A DNA stretch of 64,000 nt from JBFKMV01 sp041629655 (GTDB taxonomy: Bacteria > Acidobacteriota > Polarisedimenticolia > Polarisedimenticolales > Polarisedimenticolaceae), in the NCBI GenBank assembly GCA_041629655.1, contig JBFKMV010000002.1:7746-71745 (forward strand). Reading direction: 5' to 3'. A model generated the notes under the pieces. It ran no database searches, was not told the origin of the DNA, and was given only the letters and a program-made list of their open reading frames with translations. This document shows, one piece after another, positions 47,902 to 57,024 of this stretch (positions are counted from its first letter, which is position 1; every line of letters begins with the position of its first letter). Position numbers and translations under genes: made by a program.

Positions 47902-49508
47902 GGCGCCGGTCCCTCCGGCAGTCGCAGCTCGGCGAGCAGCGTCTCGACCTGCCGGCGCCGTTCGTCCTCCGACCATCCCAGCACCCGGCCGGCGAGCGTC
48001 GCGGCGTCGCCGACGACCCGCGGGTCGAGCCGGGCCAGCAACGAGACCGGCACGCGGCGCCGCAGCACGTCCTCCAGCGTTCGCGCCATCTCGGCCGCGG
48101 CGGCGTGCACGACCTCCGCGCGCGAGAACGGCAGCTCGGGGTGGAGCGGTGCGGCCAGGCCCGGATCGCGCTCGATCAGGGCGAACAGCTCGCCCACTCG
48201 CGCACCGTGGCGGCACGCGCCGGTGTGCGCCGTGAGCGGGTCGAGGCCGAGCTCGATGCCGCGCGCGACGGAGCTTTCGAGCCACGTCGCGAACGGCCCG
48301 GGCGGGGTCCAGGGGAACGCGCGCTCCTCGGTCGGTCGGCCTCCGCGCGGACGGCCCAGCCGCTCCATCACCACGTCGACCGCCTGCGCCGCGTCCGCGC
48401 GAGCCGAGGTGTACTTGCCGCCGACCGGCATCAGCAGTCCGGGCGCCGGCTCCTCGAGCGCCCACTCGCGCGTCACCTCCGACGGGTCCGCCGCGCGCTC
48501 GTTCTGCAGCACGCGCAGCCCCACGTAGCCGCCCTGGATGTCGCGCTCGGTCCATCGGGAGCGGAAGTAGCGGCCCGCCGCCCCGAGCAGGTAATCGATG
48601 TCGCCCGCGGCCAGGCGCAGCTCGTCGGGGTCGCCGTGATACGGCGTGTCGGTCGTGCCCAGCAGCGTCCGCCCGTACCACGGGATCAGGAAGAACACCC
48701 GGCCGTCGACCCCTGCGAGCAGCAGGAACGCCTCCTCGACGGGCAACCCCGGCATGACCAGGTGCGCGCCTTTGGTCATCCGCGTCAGCTCGGTCGCGGC
48801 GTTGCGGTCGGGCAGCACTTCCGCGCTCCACGCGCCGCTGCAGTCGACGGTCAGCGCGGCGCGCAGCTCGAGCGCGGCGCCGCTCTCGCGGTCACGCACC
48901 TCCGCTCCGATCACCCGCCCGCGGTCGGTCGCGAGGCGCGACACCTCGGCCCGGTTGACCGCAGCGGCCCCGGCGGCCAGCGCGCCGTCGACGATCTCCA
49001 GCGTGTAGCGCGCGTCGTCCATCGCGCAGTCGCCGTAGCTGAAGCCGCCGCGCAGTCCCTCCGGGCGCAGGAACGGGAACCCGGACAGCAGCTCGTGCTT
49101 GCGCACCGAGGTGTGTCCGGCAACCGGTTGGTCGCGACCCGCCAGCAGGTCGTACAGCGTCAGACCGAGCTTCCAGCGCAGACGTCCCACCCGGTCGCCC
49201 GAGTAGACCGGGATCACGAAGCGCAGCGGCCGGATGCGGTGCGGCGCGAGCCGCGCCAGCCGCCTGCGCTCGCGCAACGACGTGCGCACCAGCCCGATGT
49301 GCAACCGCTCCAGGTAGCGCAGCCCGCCGTGGATCAGCTTCGACGAGGCGGACGAGGTGCCCGCCGCCCAGTCGGCCCGTTCCACCAGCGCGGTGCGCAG
49401 ACCGCGGAGCGCCGCGTCGTAGGCGATCCACGAGCCGTAGATCCCGCCTCCGACCACCAGCAGGTCGACCGGACCGCGATCGAGCGTCGAGAAGTCCCGT
49501 CGCATCAT
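47898..49508 (-). CDS. glpD: Aerobic-type glycerol-3-phosphate dehydrogenase
   Basis: 536 aa from ATG 49508 (a second ATG follows). It oxidises glycerol-3-phosphate to dihydroxyacetone phosphate with FAD, passing electrons to quinone. LLVVGGGIYGSWIAYDAALRG is the FAD Rossmann motif; SSKLIHGGLRYLE, LLGTTDTPYHGDP and LLMPVGGKYTSARADA are GlpD signatures. Length is usual. ATGA overlaps join it to the upstream diesterase and the downstream kinase, so translation is coupled. Confidence 0.94.
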   Translation of the reverse strand: MMRRDFSTLDRGPVDLLVVGGGIYGSWIAYDAALRGLRTALVERADWAAGTSSASSKLIHGGLRYLERLHIGLVRTSLRERRRLARLAPHRIRPLRFVIPVYSGDRVGRLRWKLGLTLYDLLAGRDQPVAGHTSVRKHELLSGFPFLRPEGLRGGFSYGDCAMDDARYTLEIVDGALAAGAAAVNRAEVSRLATDRGRVIGAEVRDRESGAALELRAALTVDCSGAWSAEVLPDRNAATELTRMTKGAHLVMPGLPVEEAFLLLAGVDGRVFFLIPWYGRTLLGTTDTPYHGDPDELRLAAGDIDYLLGAAGRYFRSRWTERDIQGGYVGLRVLQNERAADPSEVTREWALEEPAPGLLMPVGGKYTSARADAAQAVDVVMERLGRPRGGRPTEERAFPWTPPGPFATWLESSVARGIELGLDPLTAHTGACRHGARVGELFALIERDPGLAAPLHPELPFSRAEVVHAAAAEMARTLEDVLRRRVPVSLLARLDPRVVGDAATLAGRVLGWSEDERRRQVETLLAELRLPEGPAP

Positions 49509-50287
49509 CGGCCGTCCGCGGCCTCCACGAGCGTGCGCAGCCAGCCCGGCCGGTCCGCCATCACGGCGTCGACGCGAGCCGCCAGCGCGCGCCGCACCGT
49601 CCGCGGCGTGTTGCAGGTGTAGGTCAGCACCGGGCGTCCCGCCGCGTGGGCGGCCTCGACGATCGCCGGGGACAGCGTCCGCACGTCCACCGCCAGCGCG
49701 TCCAGCCACGCCAGCGCCCGCGACAGCGCCGCCGTCATGCGCCGGGGCGCCTCGAGGTTGAGCACCCGGGGAATCCTGCGGCCGCGCTCCGCCACGCGCC
49801 GCAACGTGTCGAGGTCGAAGCACAGCACCATCACGCGCCGCTCCAGTCCCAGCGAGCGCACGCAGTCGACCACCGCATCGGCAAGCCGCAGGTGCACGCC
49901 CGCCTTGCGGTCGCGCAGGCGCGCCTTGAGCTCGATCAGCAGGGTCGTACGGCGCGCGTAGCGGCGCAGCACCCGCTCCAGCGTGGGCACCCGTTGGCCC
50001 GCGTGGCCGCGACCGAGCCGGCGTCCGGCGTCCAGCCGGCCGATCTCCGCGGCGTCGACCCGCCACACCGGGCGCAGCCCGCCACCGGCCTTGTACAGCG
50101 TGCGGTCGTGATAGACCACCGGGACCCCGTCACGCGAGAGCTGCACGTCCAGCTCGATGCCGTCGCAGCCCTCGCCGAGCGCGCGATCGAACGCGGCGAG
50201 CGTGTTCTCGGGACGCTCGGCGGACGCGCCGCGATGCGCGATCACCCACGGAGGGCGGGTGCCGGGCCGGAGGGTAGCCACGGGCAC
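49505..50287 (-). CDS. Glycerophosphodiester phosphodiesterase (cytoplasmic)
   Basis: 260 aa from GTG 50287; GTG 50281 is possible. It cleaves glycerophosphodiesters to glycerol-3-phosphate and an alcohol. IAHRGASAERPENTLAAFDRALGEGCDGIELDVQLSRDGVPVVYHD is the GDPD catalytic signature (HRG, ExD, HD). No signal peptide. It starts 3 bp after the stop of the cNMP-kinase and overlaps glpD by four bases, so it is part of one operon. Confidence 0.93.
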   Translation of the reverse strand: MPVATLRPGTRPPWVIAHRGASAERPENTLAAFDRALGEGCDGIELDVQLSRDGVPVVYHDRTLYKAGGGLRPVWRVDAAEIGRLDAGRRLGRGHAGQRVPTLERVLRRYARRTTLLIELKARLRDRKAGVHLRLADAVVDCVRSLGLERRVMVLCFDLDTLRRVAERGRRIPRVLNLEAPRRMTAALSRALAWLDALAVDVRTLSPAIVEAAHAAGRPVLTYTCNTPRTVRRALAARVDAVMADRPGWLRTLVEAADGR

Positions 50288-50290
50288 ACT

Positions 50291-51643
50291 CTACTCCAGC
50301 CGGCGGGGCGTCCCGATCACGCGGTCGTCCACCGGCGCCGCCCAGGCGGCGACCGCAGCGAGCGCGGCGAGCCGCTCCTCCTTGCGGCTGCGCAGCCCCT
50401 GCTCGAGCACGGCGTACAGCTCGTCGCTGATGCCGCCGCCGATGTCCTGCGCGGCGGGCAGCTGCGGCGACAGCTTCTCGGTCACCAGCTCGCGGAAGCT
50501 CATCCCGCGGAAGCAGTGCCGCCCGGTCAGCAGCTCGTAGGCGATGCAGGCCAGGGCGTAGATGTCGACGCGCGCGTCGCAGTCCTCGGCGAACAGCTGC
50601 TCCGGCGCCATGTAGACCGGCGTGCCGATCGGGATCCCCGGGCGGGTCACCGTCTGCTCGTCGAGCGGTCGCACGGGGGGGCGCGCCAGGCCGAAGTCCA
50701 TCAGTTTCACCACGCCGTCCCGGGTCAGCATCACGTTGCCGGGTTTCAGGTCGCGGTGCACGACGTTCCGCGCGTGGATGTAGACCAGCGCCCGCGCGAG
50801 CTGTCCCAGGATCGCCCGCACCTGCGTCTCGGCCAGACCACCGTGGCGCAAGATCACGTCGGCCAGCGTCGGGCCGTCGCAGAACTCGATCACCAGGAAC
50901 CAGGTGTTGTAGGCCTGGAAGCGACCGTACATCTCGGCGATGTTCTCGTGGTGCAGCGTTGCCGCGATGTCCGCCTCGCGACGGAAGCGCGTCAGCACGT
51001 CGGGCTCATAGAGCAGCCGGTGGCTCATCATCTTCAGTGCCACGGTGCGTCCGGAGTCCAGGTCCTCCGCCTCGTAGACGATCGCCATCCCGCCCCGACC
51101 CACGCAGCGTCGGATGCGGTAGCGGCCGACCCGCTTGCCGCCCAGCCCGTCACGCGCGGTCTGGCCCAACCGCTCCGCGACCAAGTGGGTGAGCAGGATG
51201 CCCAGCTCGGGGTGGCGCAACGCCAGCCCGTCGAAGTCGCCCGCGGAGAGCGTCAACGCGTGCACGGCGCTCTCGGCGACGACGTCGGCGCTGCGTTTCT
51301 CGCGCGTCAGCAACGCCAGCTCGCCGAGGACCTCACCCGGTCCGGCCCGGCCCACCTCGTGGCTCTCGCCCGCCGGATCGCGGACATCGACCCGCACGGT
51401 TCCCTGGAGCAGCACCAGCAGGCAGTCCCCCTCGTCCCCCTGGCGGATCAGCGTCTCGCCGCGGCGGTAACGCCGCTCCCGCATGCAGGAGAAGATGCGG
51501 TCGACCACTTCGGGACCCATCTTGGAGAAGGGGCGGGCGCGGCCGAGCCGCTCGCGCGCCGCGGGGCCCGGGGTGGGGTGTTTCAAGGGCGCCTCGGGTC
51601 GTCGGGTGAAAAACGAACGGAACCGGGTCAGAATGTCACACAA
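50291..51643 (-). CDS. Cyclic-nucleotide-binding Ser/Thr protein kinase
   Basis: About 450 aa; the start is uncertain (TTG 51643 or TTG 51586), because no ATG lies before the first domain. Residues ~35-155 are a cNMP-binding domain with the phosphate cassette GELALLTREKRSADV, keeping the Glu and Arg that bind the cyclic phosphate. A Hanks-type kinase follows: GRGGMAIVYEAED, VALKMM, HRDLKPGNVML, MDFGLARP and GTPVYMAPEQ. This order resembles cGMP-dependent kinase. No membrane helix. It lies 3 bp upstream of the GDPD gene, so a cyclic nucleotide may control these catabolic genes or enzymes through phosphorylation. Confidence 0.88.
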   Translation of the reverse strand: MCDILTRFRSFFTRRPEAPLKHPTPGPAARERLGRARPFSKMGPEVVDRIFSCMRERRYRRGETLIRQGDEGDCLLVLLQGTVRVDVRDPAGESHEVGRAGPGEVLGELALLTREKRSADVVAESAVHALTLSAGDFDGLALRHPELGILLTHLVAERLGQTARDGLGGKRVGRYRIRRCVGRGGMAIVYEAEDLDSGRTVALKMMSHRLLYEPDVLTRFRREADIAATLHHENIAEMYGRFQAYNTWFLVIEFCDGPTLADVILRHGGLAETQVRAILGQLARALVYIHARNVVHRDLKPGNVMLTRDGVVKLMDFGLARPPVRPLDEQTVTRPGIPIGTPVYMAPEQLFAEDCDARVDIYALACIAYELLTGRHCFRGMSFRELVTEKLSPQLPAAQDIGGGISDELYAVLEQGLRSRKEERLAALAAVAAWAAPVDDRVIGTPRRLE

Positions 51644-51679
51644 CGGCCGGGCGGGTCCAGCCGCAGGAGACGAGTCGAG

Positions 51680-52972
51680 ATGAGCAGCTTCCGGGTTCGG
51701 TCGGCGCTCGCGAGGTGTGCCGTGCTGCTGGCGCTGACGGGCGCCGGCCTGCCGACGGCGGCCGATCCGCAGTCGCGCCTGGTGTGGCACGTCGAGACGC
51801 TCGAGGGCCTGGACGTCGAGTCGCGGGGCGCCGACGCTCCGGTCAACCCCGCCTCGGTGGTCAAGGTCGCGGTGACGCTGCGGGCCCTGGAGCGGCTCGG
51901 TCCGGCGCATCGTTTCGAGACCCGCTTCGTCACGGACGGCGTCGTCGACGAAGAGGCGGGCGTGCTCCGCGGTGACCTGGTCGTCGTCGGCGCGGCCGAC
52001 CCCGACTTCCATCCGGAGAACGCGTTCCTGGTCGCCGCGGCCCTCAACGCGGCCGGCCTCGAGCGGGTCGAGGGGACCCTGAAGGTGGACGAGCGGTTCT
52101 GGATCGGCTGGGAAGGCGGCTCGGCGGGCGGACCGCTGCCGGATCCGGACCGCTCGCGAAAGATGGCCGATCGGTTGCGCAAGGCCTGGGACCCGGCTCG
52201 CTGGGACCGCAACCTGCGCACGATCTGGGCCGAGTTCGGCGCTCGGCGCGGCATGGCTGCGGGCGCCGAGCCGCCGCGGGTGGTGGTGGACGGCGGGGTC
52301 GCGGTCACGGACGGCGACGAGACTCCCGAGCGAGCGCTCGCGGTCCACCGCTCCAACCCGCTGGCGCGGATCCTCAAGCGCCTGAACTCGTATTCGAACA
52401 ACGACATCGAGCGACTGGAGCCCGGGGCGGGCAGCGCCGCGCAGATTGCCCGCGACCTGGCCGAACGGCTGGGCCTGCCGGCCGATGCGGTTCGGTTCGA
52501 TACGCTGTCCGGCCTGGGCACGAACCGGCTGACCCCGCGCGGAATCGTGCGCCTGCTGCGCGAGCTGCACGCGGCCTGCGGCAGGCTCGGCATCCGGGTC
52601 GAGGACGTGCTGCCGGTGGGCGGCTGCGATCCCGGCACGCTGGAGCGGTTCGCGAGCTTCCGCGAGGGCGGCGTGGCGGTGCGCTCCCTGACCGGCAAGA
52701 CCGGCACGCTCACGACGACGGACGGCGGCGTGTCGCTGCTGGTCGGGTACCTGTCGACGGCGGCCGGCGAGCGCGTGATCTGCGTGGCCCTGCCGAACTC
52801 GGGCTACGGCGTGCGTGCGGCGCGGCGGGCGCAGGAAGCCTGGCTGCTGGAGCGCCTGACGGCGCTCGGGGGCGCACGGCCGCGCGACTGCGGAGCGCCG
52901 GTGGTGCACTCCGACTTCGAGGCCGAGGTCGTGGTGCCGCTGCCGGCGGCTCAGTCGCTGCGGCGCTCGTAG
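51680..52972 (+). CDS. D-alanyl-D-alanine carboxypeptidase, PBP4/S13 family
   Basis: 430 aa with a signal peptide (ARCAVLLALTGAGLPTAAD). The three penicillin-binding motifs are present: NPASVVK (Ser-x-x-Lys), SYSNND (Ser-x-Asn) and GKTGTL. They are spread as in S13 peptidases, though the protein is shorter than E. coli DacB. It trims peptidoglycan peptides in the periplasm. The C-terminal 22 bp overlap the convergent folA gene. It is divergent from the cNMP-kinase, with 36 bp between starts. Confidence 0.88.
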   Translation: MSSFRVRSALARCAVLLALTGAGLPTAADPQSRLVWHVETLEGLDVESRGADAPVNPASVVKVAVTLRALERLGPAHRFETRFVTDGVVDEEAGVLRGDLVVVGAADPDFHPENAFLVAAALNAAGLERVEGTLKVDERFWIGWEGGSAGGPLPDPDRSRKMADRLRKAWDPARWDRNLRTIWAEFGARRGMAAGAEPPRVVVDGGVAVTDGDETPERALAVHRSNPLARILKRLNSYSNNDIERLEPGAGSAAQIARDLAERLGLPADAVRFDTLSGLGTNRLTPRGIVRLLRELHAACGRLGIRVEDVLPVGGCDPGTLERFASFREGGVAVRSLTGKTGTLTTTDGGVSLLVGYLSTAAGERVICVALPNSGYGVRAARRAQEAWLLERLTALGGARPRDCGAPVVHSDFEAEVVVPLPAAQSLRRS

Positions 52973-53421
52973 ATCCGGAACTCGAATTGCGGGTGGTGGT
53001 CGGTGCGGGTGATCACCCAGTCCGCCTCGTCGAACTCCGGGAACCGCGCGTCGCCCTGATAGTCGCCCTTGACGAACGACAGGTACATCGCGTCGGCGCG
53101 CGGCAGCGTCTGCCGGTAGATCGAGGCCCCGCCGGCGCTGAACACCGTCGGCCCGTGGGCGCGGGCCGCCTCGATCGCCTCGTCGATGCCGGAGCACACC
53201 TCGACCCCGGGCAGCTCGCCCAGCGAGCGGCTGACCACGATCAGCGGCGACTCGCCGAGGTCGCCGCCGAAGATCTCGTAACTGGTGCGGCCCATGATCA
53301 CGGGGTGCCCGCGGACCAGGCTCACGAACTGGCCGTATTCCTCGGGGATGTTCCAGGGCAGGCCGCCGCGGCTTCCGATCACCCGGTCCCGCGTCATGGC
53401 CGAGATCAGGATCAGCTGCAT
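52951..53421 (-). CDS. folA: Dihydrofolate reductase
   Basis: 156 aa. It reduces dihydrofolate with NADPH. LILISAMTRDRVIGSRGGLPWNIPEEY holds the substrate-binding Asp/Glu-type region, IMGRTSYEIFG the NADPH motif, and VFSAGGASIYRQTLPRADAMYLSFV the conserved C-terminal Gly-Gly loop. It overlaps the end of the PBP gene by 22 bp. A TAGGAT -10-like element lies seven bases before its ATG. Confidence 0.94.
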   Translation of the reverse strand: MQLILISAMTRDRVIGSRGGLPWNIPEEYGQFVSLVRGHPVIMGRTSYEIFGGDLGESPLIVVSRSLGELPGVEVCSGIDEAIEAARAHGPTVFSAGGASIYRQTLPRADAMYLSFVKGDYQGDARFPEFDEADWVITRTDHHPQFEFRIYERRSD

Positions 53422-53428
53422 CCTGCCG

Positions 53429-53434
53429 ATCCTA
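53429..53434 (-). promoter_or_regulatory. -10 element just before folA
   Basis: TAGGAT on the minus strand, inside GTTAGGATCG-like text, ends seven bases before the ATG, matching the arrangement before the kinase at 21547. It lies in the 28-bp gap after the Kelch gene. Confidence 0.35.
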
Positions 53435-53449
53435 ACTCAACGCGCCGGG

Positions 53450-56400
53450 TCAGGGGCAAACGGTTCGTTCCACTCCCGCCGAGTCGGCGCCCCAGCTCCC
53501 CGCGAACGGCGCCAGCGCGCGGACGAGGTAGTGGAACCCGGCATCCGGGAGCGGAAGCTCGGGATCGTCCCAGTACGGGTCGCTCCGCGTCACCCGGAGA
53601 CAGTCCGCGCTGAAGTCCGGCCGACCCGAGCGCGCGACCTCGTAGTCGGACGCTCCCGGCTGGGCGTCCCAGCTGTAGCGCTGCGTGTCGCCCGGCGTGC
53701 GGAATCCGGCCGACGCGATCTCGTCCACCAGCCCCGCCCCCGGATCGCCCGGGCACTGGTTGTCGCGGCCGTCGTTGATCTCCAGGGCCCCCGGGTAGAC
53801 CGACCCGTCGGTGTCGTCGCAATCGCCCGCGCAGGGGCTGATCCCGTCCGCGTCGTCGTCGGCCTCGCCGGGCGGCAGCGCGGGCCACGCCGGATCGTCA
53901 CAGTCGTTGTTGACGCCGTCGCAGACCTCGAGCGCTCCCGGCCGCACGGCGGGGTTGCCGTCGTTGCAGTCGCCGTCGCACTCCGCGAGCCCGTCGCCGT
54001 CATCGTCGGCGGTGTGGCCGCGGGCGTAGCGGCCGCCGTTGCCCAGCGCGGGATTGCCGCCCCACACGGCCATGAAGCTGCCCGTCCAGGCCGCCGCGTG
54101 GTCGTAGCGCCCGCGCGGCGCGTTCGCCGTCGCGACGACTTCCCACTGGTCGAGCCCGGGGTCGTAGAGCGCGCCGTCGTCGGCCGGCGCGCCGGTCCAA
54201 CCGCCCCACACGATCATCCGGTCTCCCGACCACACGGCGGTGTGCCGGTCGCGGGCGCCCGGGGCTCCCAGGGTCGTGACCGGCGTCCAGGTGTCGGAGA
54301 GCGGATCGTAACGCCCACCGCCCGCGAGCAGCGCGATGTCGGAGCCGCCCCAGACGATCATCTCGCTGCCGCTCCAGACCGCGGTGTGCCGGAACCGCGG
54401 CCAGGGGGCTCCGCTCGTCGCGGTCGGCGTCCAGGTGTCGGTCGCCGGATCGTAGCGCGCTCCGGAGTCGAGCCAGTCCGAGCCGCGTCCACCCCAGACG
54501 ATCATCGATTGTCCGGTCCAGACGGCGCTGTGCCGGTCGCGCGCCGCCGGCGCCCCGGTACCCGACATCGGTGTCCAGCCGTCGGCTGCCGGGTCGTAGC
54601 GGCCCCCCGTATCGAGGTACGAACCGCCGCGCCCGCCCCACACCACCAGCCGCTCGCCCGTCCAGACCGCGGTGTGCCGGTAGCGCGCCTCCGGAGCGCC
54701 GTCGGTGGAGACGGGCCGCCAGCGATCGTTGACCGGGTCGTAGCGTCCGCCGGTGCCGAGCTCGACCATCCCGGCGCGCCCACCCCAGACGATCATCGAC
54801 GCTCCCGCCCAGACCGCGGTGTGGCTGCGTCTCGCGGCCGGCGCGCCCACCGTCGTGGTGGCACGCCAGCTGTCGGTCGCGGGCTCGTAACGCCCGCCGC
54901 TGTCGAGGTCGGTGCCGTCGGAGCCGCCCCACACGATCAGCTCGTTGCCGGTCCACACCGCGGAGTGCAGGTAGCGGCCCGGGGGCGCTCCACCGCGCGA
55001 GGTCGGCATCCAGGAACCGGCGGCGGGGTCGTAACGGCCTCCGCTGTCGATCGCGAACATGCCGTCGAAGCCGCCCCACACGAGCAACCGCGTGCCGTCC
55101 CACACCCCGGTGTGCTGGTCCCGCGCGCTCGGGGCGCCCGCGAGGGCGGTGTCGCTCCACGTGTCGGCGCCCGGATCGTAGAGACCTCCCGTAGCGAGGT
55201 AGCCCGCGGCGCCGAGCCCGCCCCAGACGATCATCGCCTCACCGCTCCACGCGGCGACGTGGCCGCGCCGGCCCGCCGGCGCGCCGGCGTTCGAGACCGC
55301 GGACCACGCGTCCGCCCCGGGGTCGTAACGCCCGCCGTCGCCGCGGTACGTGCCGTCGAAGCCGCCCCAGACGATCATCGCGTCACCGGTTCCCACCGCC
55401 GCGTGCTCCTGGCGTGGGCCGGGAGCGCCGACGGCGGAGACCGGTGCCCAGGCGTCGCCGGCCGGATCGTAACGCCCGCCCGAGCCGAGCCGGCTCGACC
55501 CGTTCCAGCCGCCCCAGACCACCACGCGGCCCGCGGTCCACGCCGCGGTGTGGAGCGAGCGCCCGGCGGGCGCCGCGGCGGTCGAGGTCGGCAGCCACGC
55601 GTCGGTCAGCGGGTCGTAGCGTCCTCCCGTGGCCAGGTATGAACCGTCGTATCCGCCCCAGACCACCATCGCGTCTCCGGTCCAGACCGCCGCGTGATCG
55701 TAACGGCCCGCCGGCGCGCCGGCGTCCGACACGGCGCTCCAGCTGTCCGTGGCCGGATCGTAGCCGGCTCCGCTGCCCAGCGCGGCGACTCCCAGCCCGC
55801 CCCAGACGATCATCCGCTGTCCGGTCCAGACGGCGGTGTGCCGGTACCGGGCGGTGGGCGCCCCGGAGGTGGTGATCGGCGTCCAGGCGTCGATCGCGGG
55901 ATCGTACCGCGCGCCGCGGGCGATCGGGGCGTAACCGTCCCAGCCGCCCCACACGATCATCTCGCTCCCGGTCCACACCGCGCTGTGCAGGCGCCGCGGT
56001 GCGGGGAGATCGTCGAGCGCCCCGTTGTCCCAGGTGTCGTCGGGCAGGCACGCCGTCGCCGCGGCCGCGCCGGCGTCCGGAATCGGCAAGCCGTCGTCGC
56101 GCCGCGCCACCGGGCCCACCGCCGTCGGGTCGAGCGTCGGCCCGATGCCGTCCCACCACGCGTCGAAGGGCAGCTTGTCCACGGCGTACGCGGCCACGAT
56201 CAGCTCGTCGGGCCGCTGCTCGAGCAGCACGTGCACGACGAACCGCTCCGCGGTCTCGTGGAGCGGTCCCGGCTCTCCGCGTCCGGCGAGTCGTGATGCG
56301 CGGAGGCGCTCCAGCTCGCCCGGCGAAACCGCGAACGTCGGCGAGCCGGCCTCGTCGTCGCCGCGCTCGACGATCCAGCGCACGACCGTTCGCCGGGTGC

Positions 56401-56893
56401 CCGGGTCGCGCGCGTCGAGGTTCCCGTCGCGCAGCGCGTCGCGCAGCCGTTCCGCGCGTCGTCGCGGCGCGGCGTGGAGCTGCGGATCCCAGGCGTAGCG
56501 TTGCCGCACCAGCCGTTCGACCAGCGCCGGCCGGGCCAGGCACTCCTGCACCAGCACGGGATCGTCGTCGAGCGCGGCGTAGAGCTCGCGCAGGCGATCG
56601 GGCATGCGGGTACCGGCCGCCATCCGTCGCAGCTCGGCGCGCAGCGCGTGCGGTGTCACCGGGTCGTCCCAGATCGTGGCCAGTGCCGCCGACTGGCGCA
56701 GGTAGCGCAGCACCTGGGCTTCGACGTCCGCCGCGGGGGCGCGGTCGGCTCCGCCGCGATGCGCGGCGCGGACACGCTCGATGGCCCGCTGCGCGCGGAC
56801 GCGTTCGTCGAGGGTCAGCCCGGCGGCGCTGGAGGGCAGCAGAGCGGCGCACGTCGCGAGGACGAGCGCGCCGGCGATGCAAGGTTGGCGCAT
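53450..56893 (-). CDS. Secreted Kelch-repeat protein with MopE-like Cys/Asp repeats
   Basis: 1,147 aa; signal peptide ends at SSAAG. Residues ~1-290 are a helical head. Residues ~295-960 hold fourteen Kelch-like repeats of ~52 aa, each with H-[ST]-A-x-W-[ST]-G, M-I-V-W-G-G and GGRYDP-x-x-[DG]-x-W. Fourteen fits two seven-bladed propellers. The C-terminal part has MopE-like DGDGLAECDGDCNDGNP and DADGISPCAGDCDDTDG repeats that often bind metal or form surface stalks, then a FYLVR-type strand (FHYLVRALAPF). Such KelchMopE proteins are typical of Acidobacteriota relatives. Probably a surface protein. Confidence 0.88.
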   Translation of the reverse strand: MRQPCIAGALVLATCAALLPSSAAGLTLDERVRAQRAIERVRAAHRGGADRAPAADVEAQVLRYLRQSAALATIWDDPVTPHALRAELRRMAAGTRMPDRLRELYAALDDDPVLVQECLARPALVERLVRQRYAWDPQLHAAPRRRAERLRDALRDGNLDARDPGTRRTVVRWIVERGDDEAGSPTFAVSPGELERLRASRLAGRGEPGPLHETAERFVVHVLLEQRPDELIVAAYAVDKLPFDAWWDGIGPTLDPTAVGPVARRDDGLPIPDAGAAAATACLPDDTWDNGALDDLPAPRRLHSAVWTGSEMIVWGGWDGYAPIARGARYDPAIDAWTPITTSGAPTARYRHTAVWTGQRMIVWGGLGVAALGSGAGYDPATDSWSAVSDAGAPAGRYDHAAVWTGDAMVVWGGYDGSYLATGGRYDPLTDAWLPTSTAAAPAGRSLHTAAWTAGRVVVWGGWNGSSRLGSGGRYDPAGDAWAPVSAVGAPGPRQEHAAVGTGDAMIVWGGFDGTYRGDGGRYDPGADAWSAVSNAGAPAGRRGHVAAWSGEAMIVWGGLGAAGYLATGGLYDPGADTWSDTALAGAPSARDQHTGVWDGTRLLVWGGFDGMFAIDSGGRYDPAAGSWMPTSRGGAPPGRYLHSAVWTGNELIVWGGSDGTDLDSGGRYEPATDSWRATTTVGAPAARRSHTAVWAGASMIVWGGRAGMVELGTGGRYDPVNDRWRPVSTDGAPEARYRHTAVWTGERLVVWGGRGGSYLDTGGRYDPAADGWTPMSGTGAPAARDRHSAVWTGQSMIVWGGRGSDWLDSGARYDPATDTWTPTATSGAPWPRFRHTAVWSGSEMIVWGGSDIALLAGGGRYDPLSDTWTPVTTLGAPGARDRHTAVWSGDRMIVWGGWTGAPADDGALYDPGLDQWEVVATANAPRGRYDHAAAWTGSFMAVWGGNPALGNGGRYARGHTADDDGDGLAECDGDCNDGNPAVRPGALEVCDGVNNDCDDPAWPALPPGEADDDADGISPCAGDCDDTDGSVYPGALEINDGRDNQCPGDPGAGLVDEIASAGFRTPGDTQRYSWDAQPGASDYEVARSGRPDFSADCLRVTRSDPYWDDPELPLPDAGFHYLVRALAPFAGSWGADSAGVERTVCP
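54034..56004 (-). repeat. Tandem Kelch-encoding repeat array, 14 units of ~156 bp
   Basis: Fourteen VWGG-containing units of about 52 codons follow each other inside the Kelch gene. Short DNA segments such as those coding for MIVWGG and GGRYDP recur nearly identically. Slippage could change unit number between strains. Confidence 0.85.
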
Positions 56894-56938
56894 GGTGCCA
56901 CTCTCGAGGTGAGGACCTGCCCCGGTGCAGGGTGGAGG

Positions 56939-56960
56939 AGTGTAGCCGCGCGCGGGCTAC
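56939..56960 (-). promoter_or_regulatory. Putative promoter with overlapping palindrome before the Kelch gene
   Basis: On the minus strand TACACT (56944-56939) resembles a -10. The inverted repeat GTAGCC (56942-56947) and GGCTAC (56955-56960) overlaps its 5' edge and fills the spacer. A weak -35 (TTTTCC) lies 17 bp upstream. Possible operator. Confidence 0.35.
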
Positions 56961-57024
56961 CGGAAAACGGACAACGAGGGCCGCTTTGCTCCGGGATCGC
57001 CGGCGTTTTTTCGAGGACCCGGTG

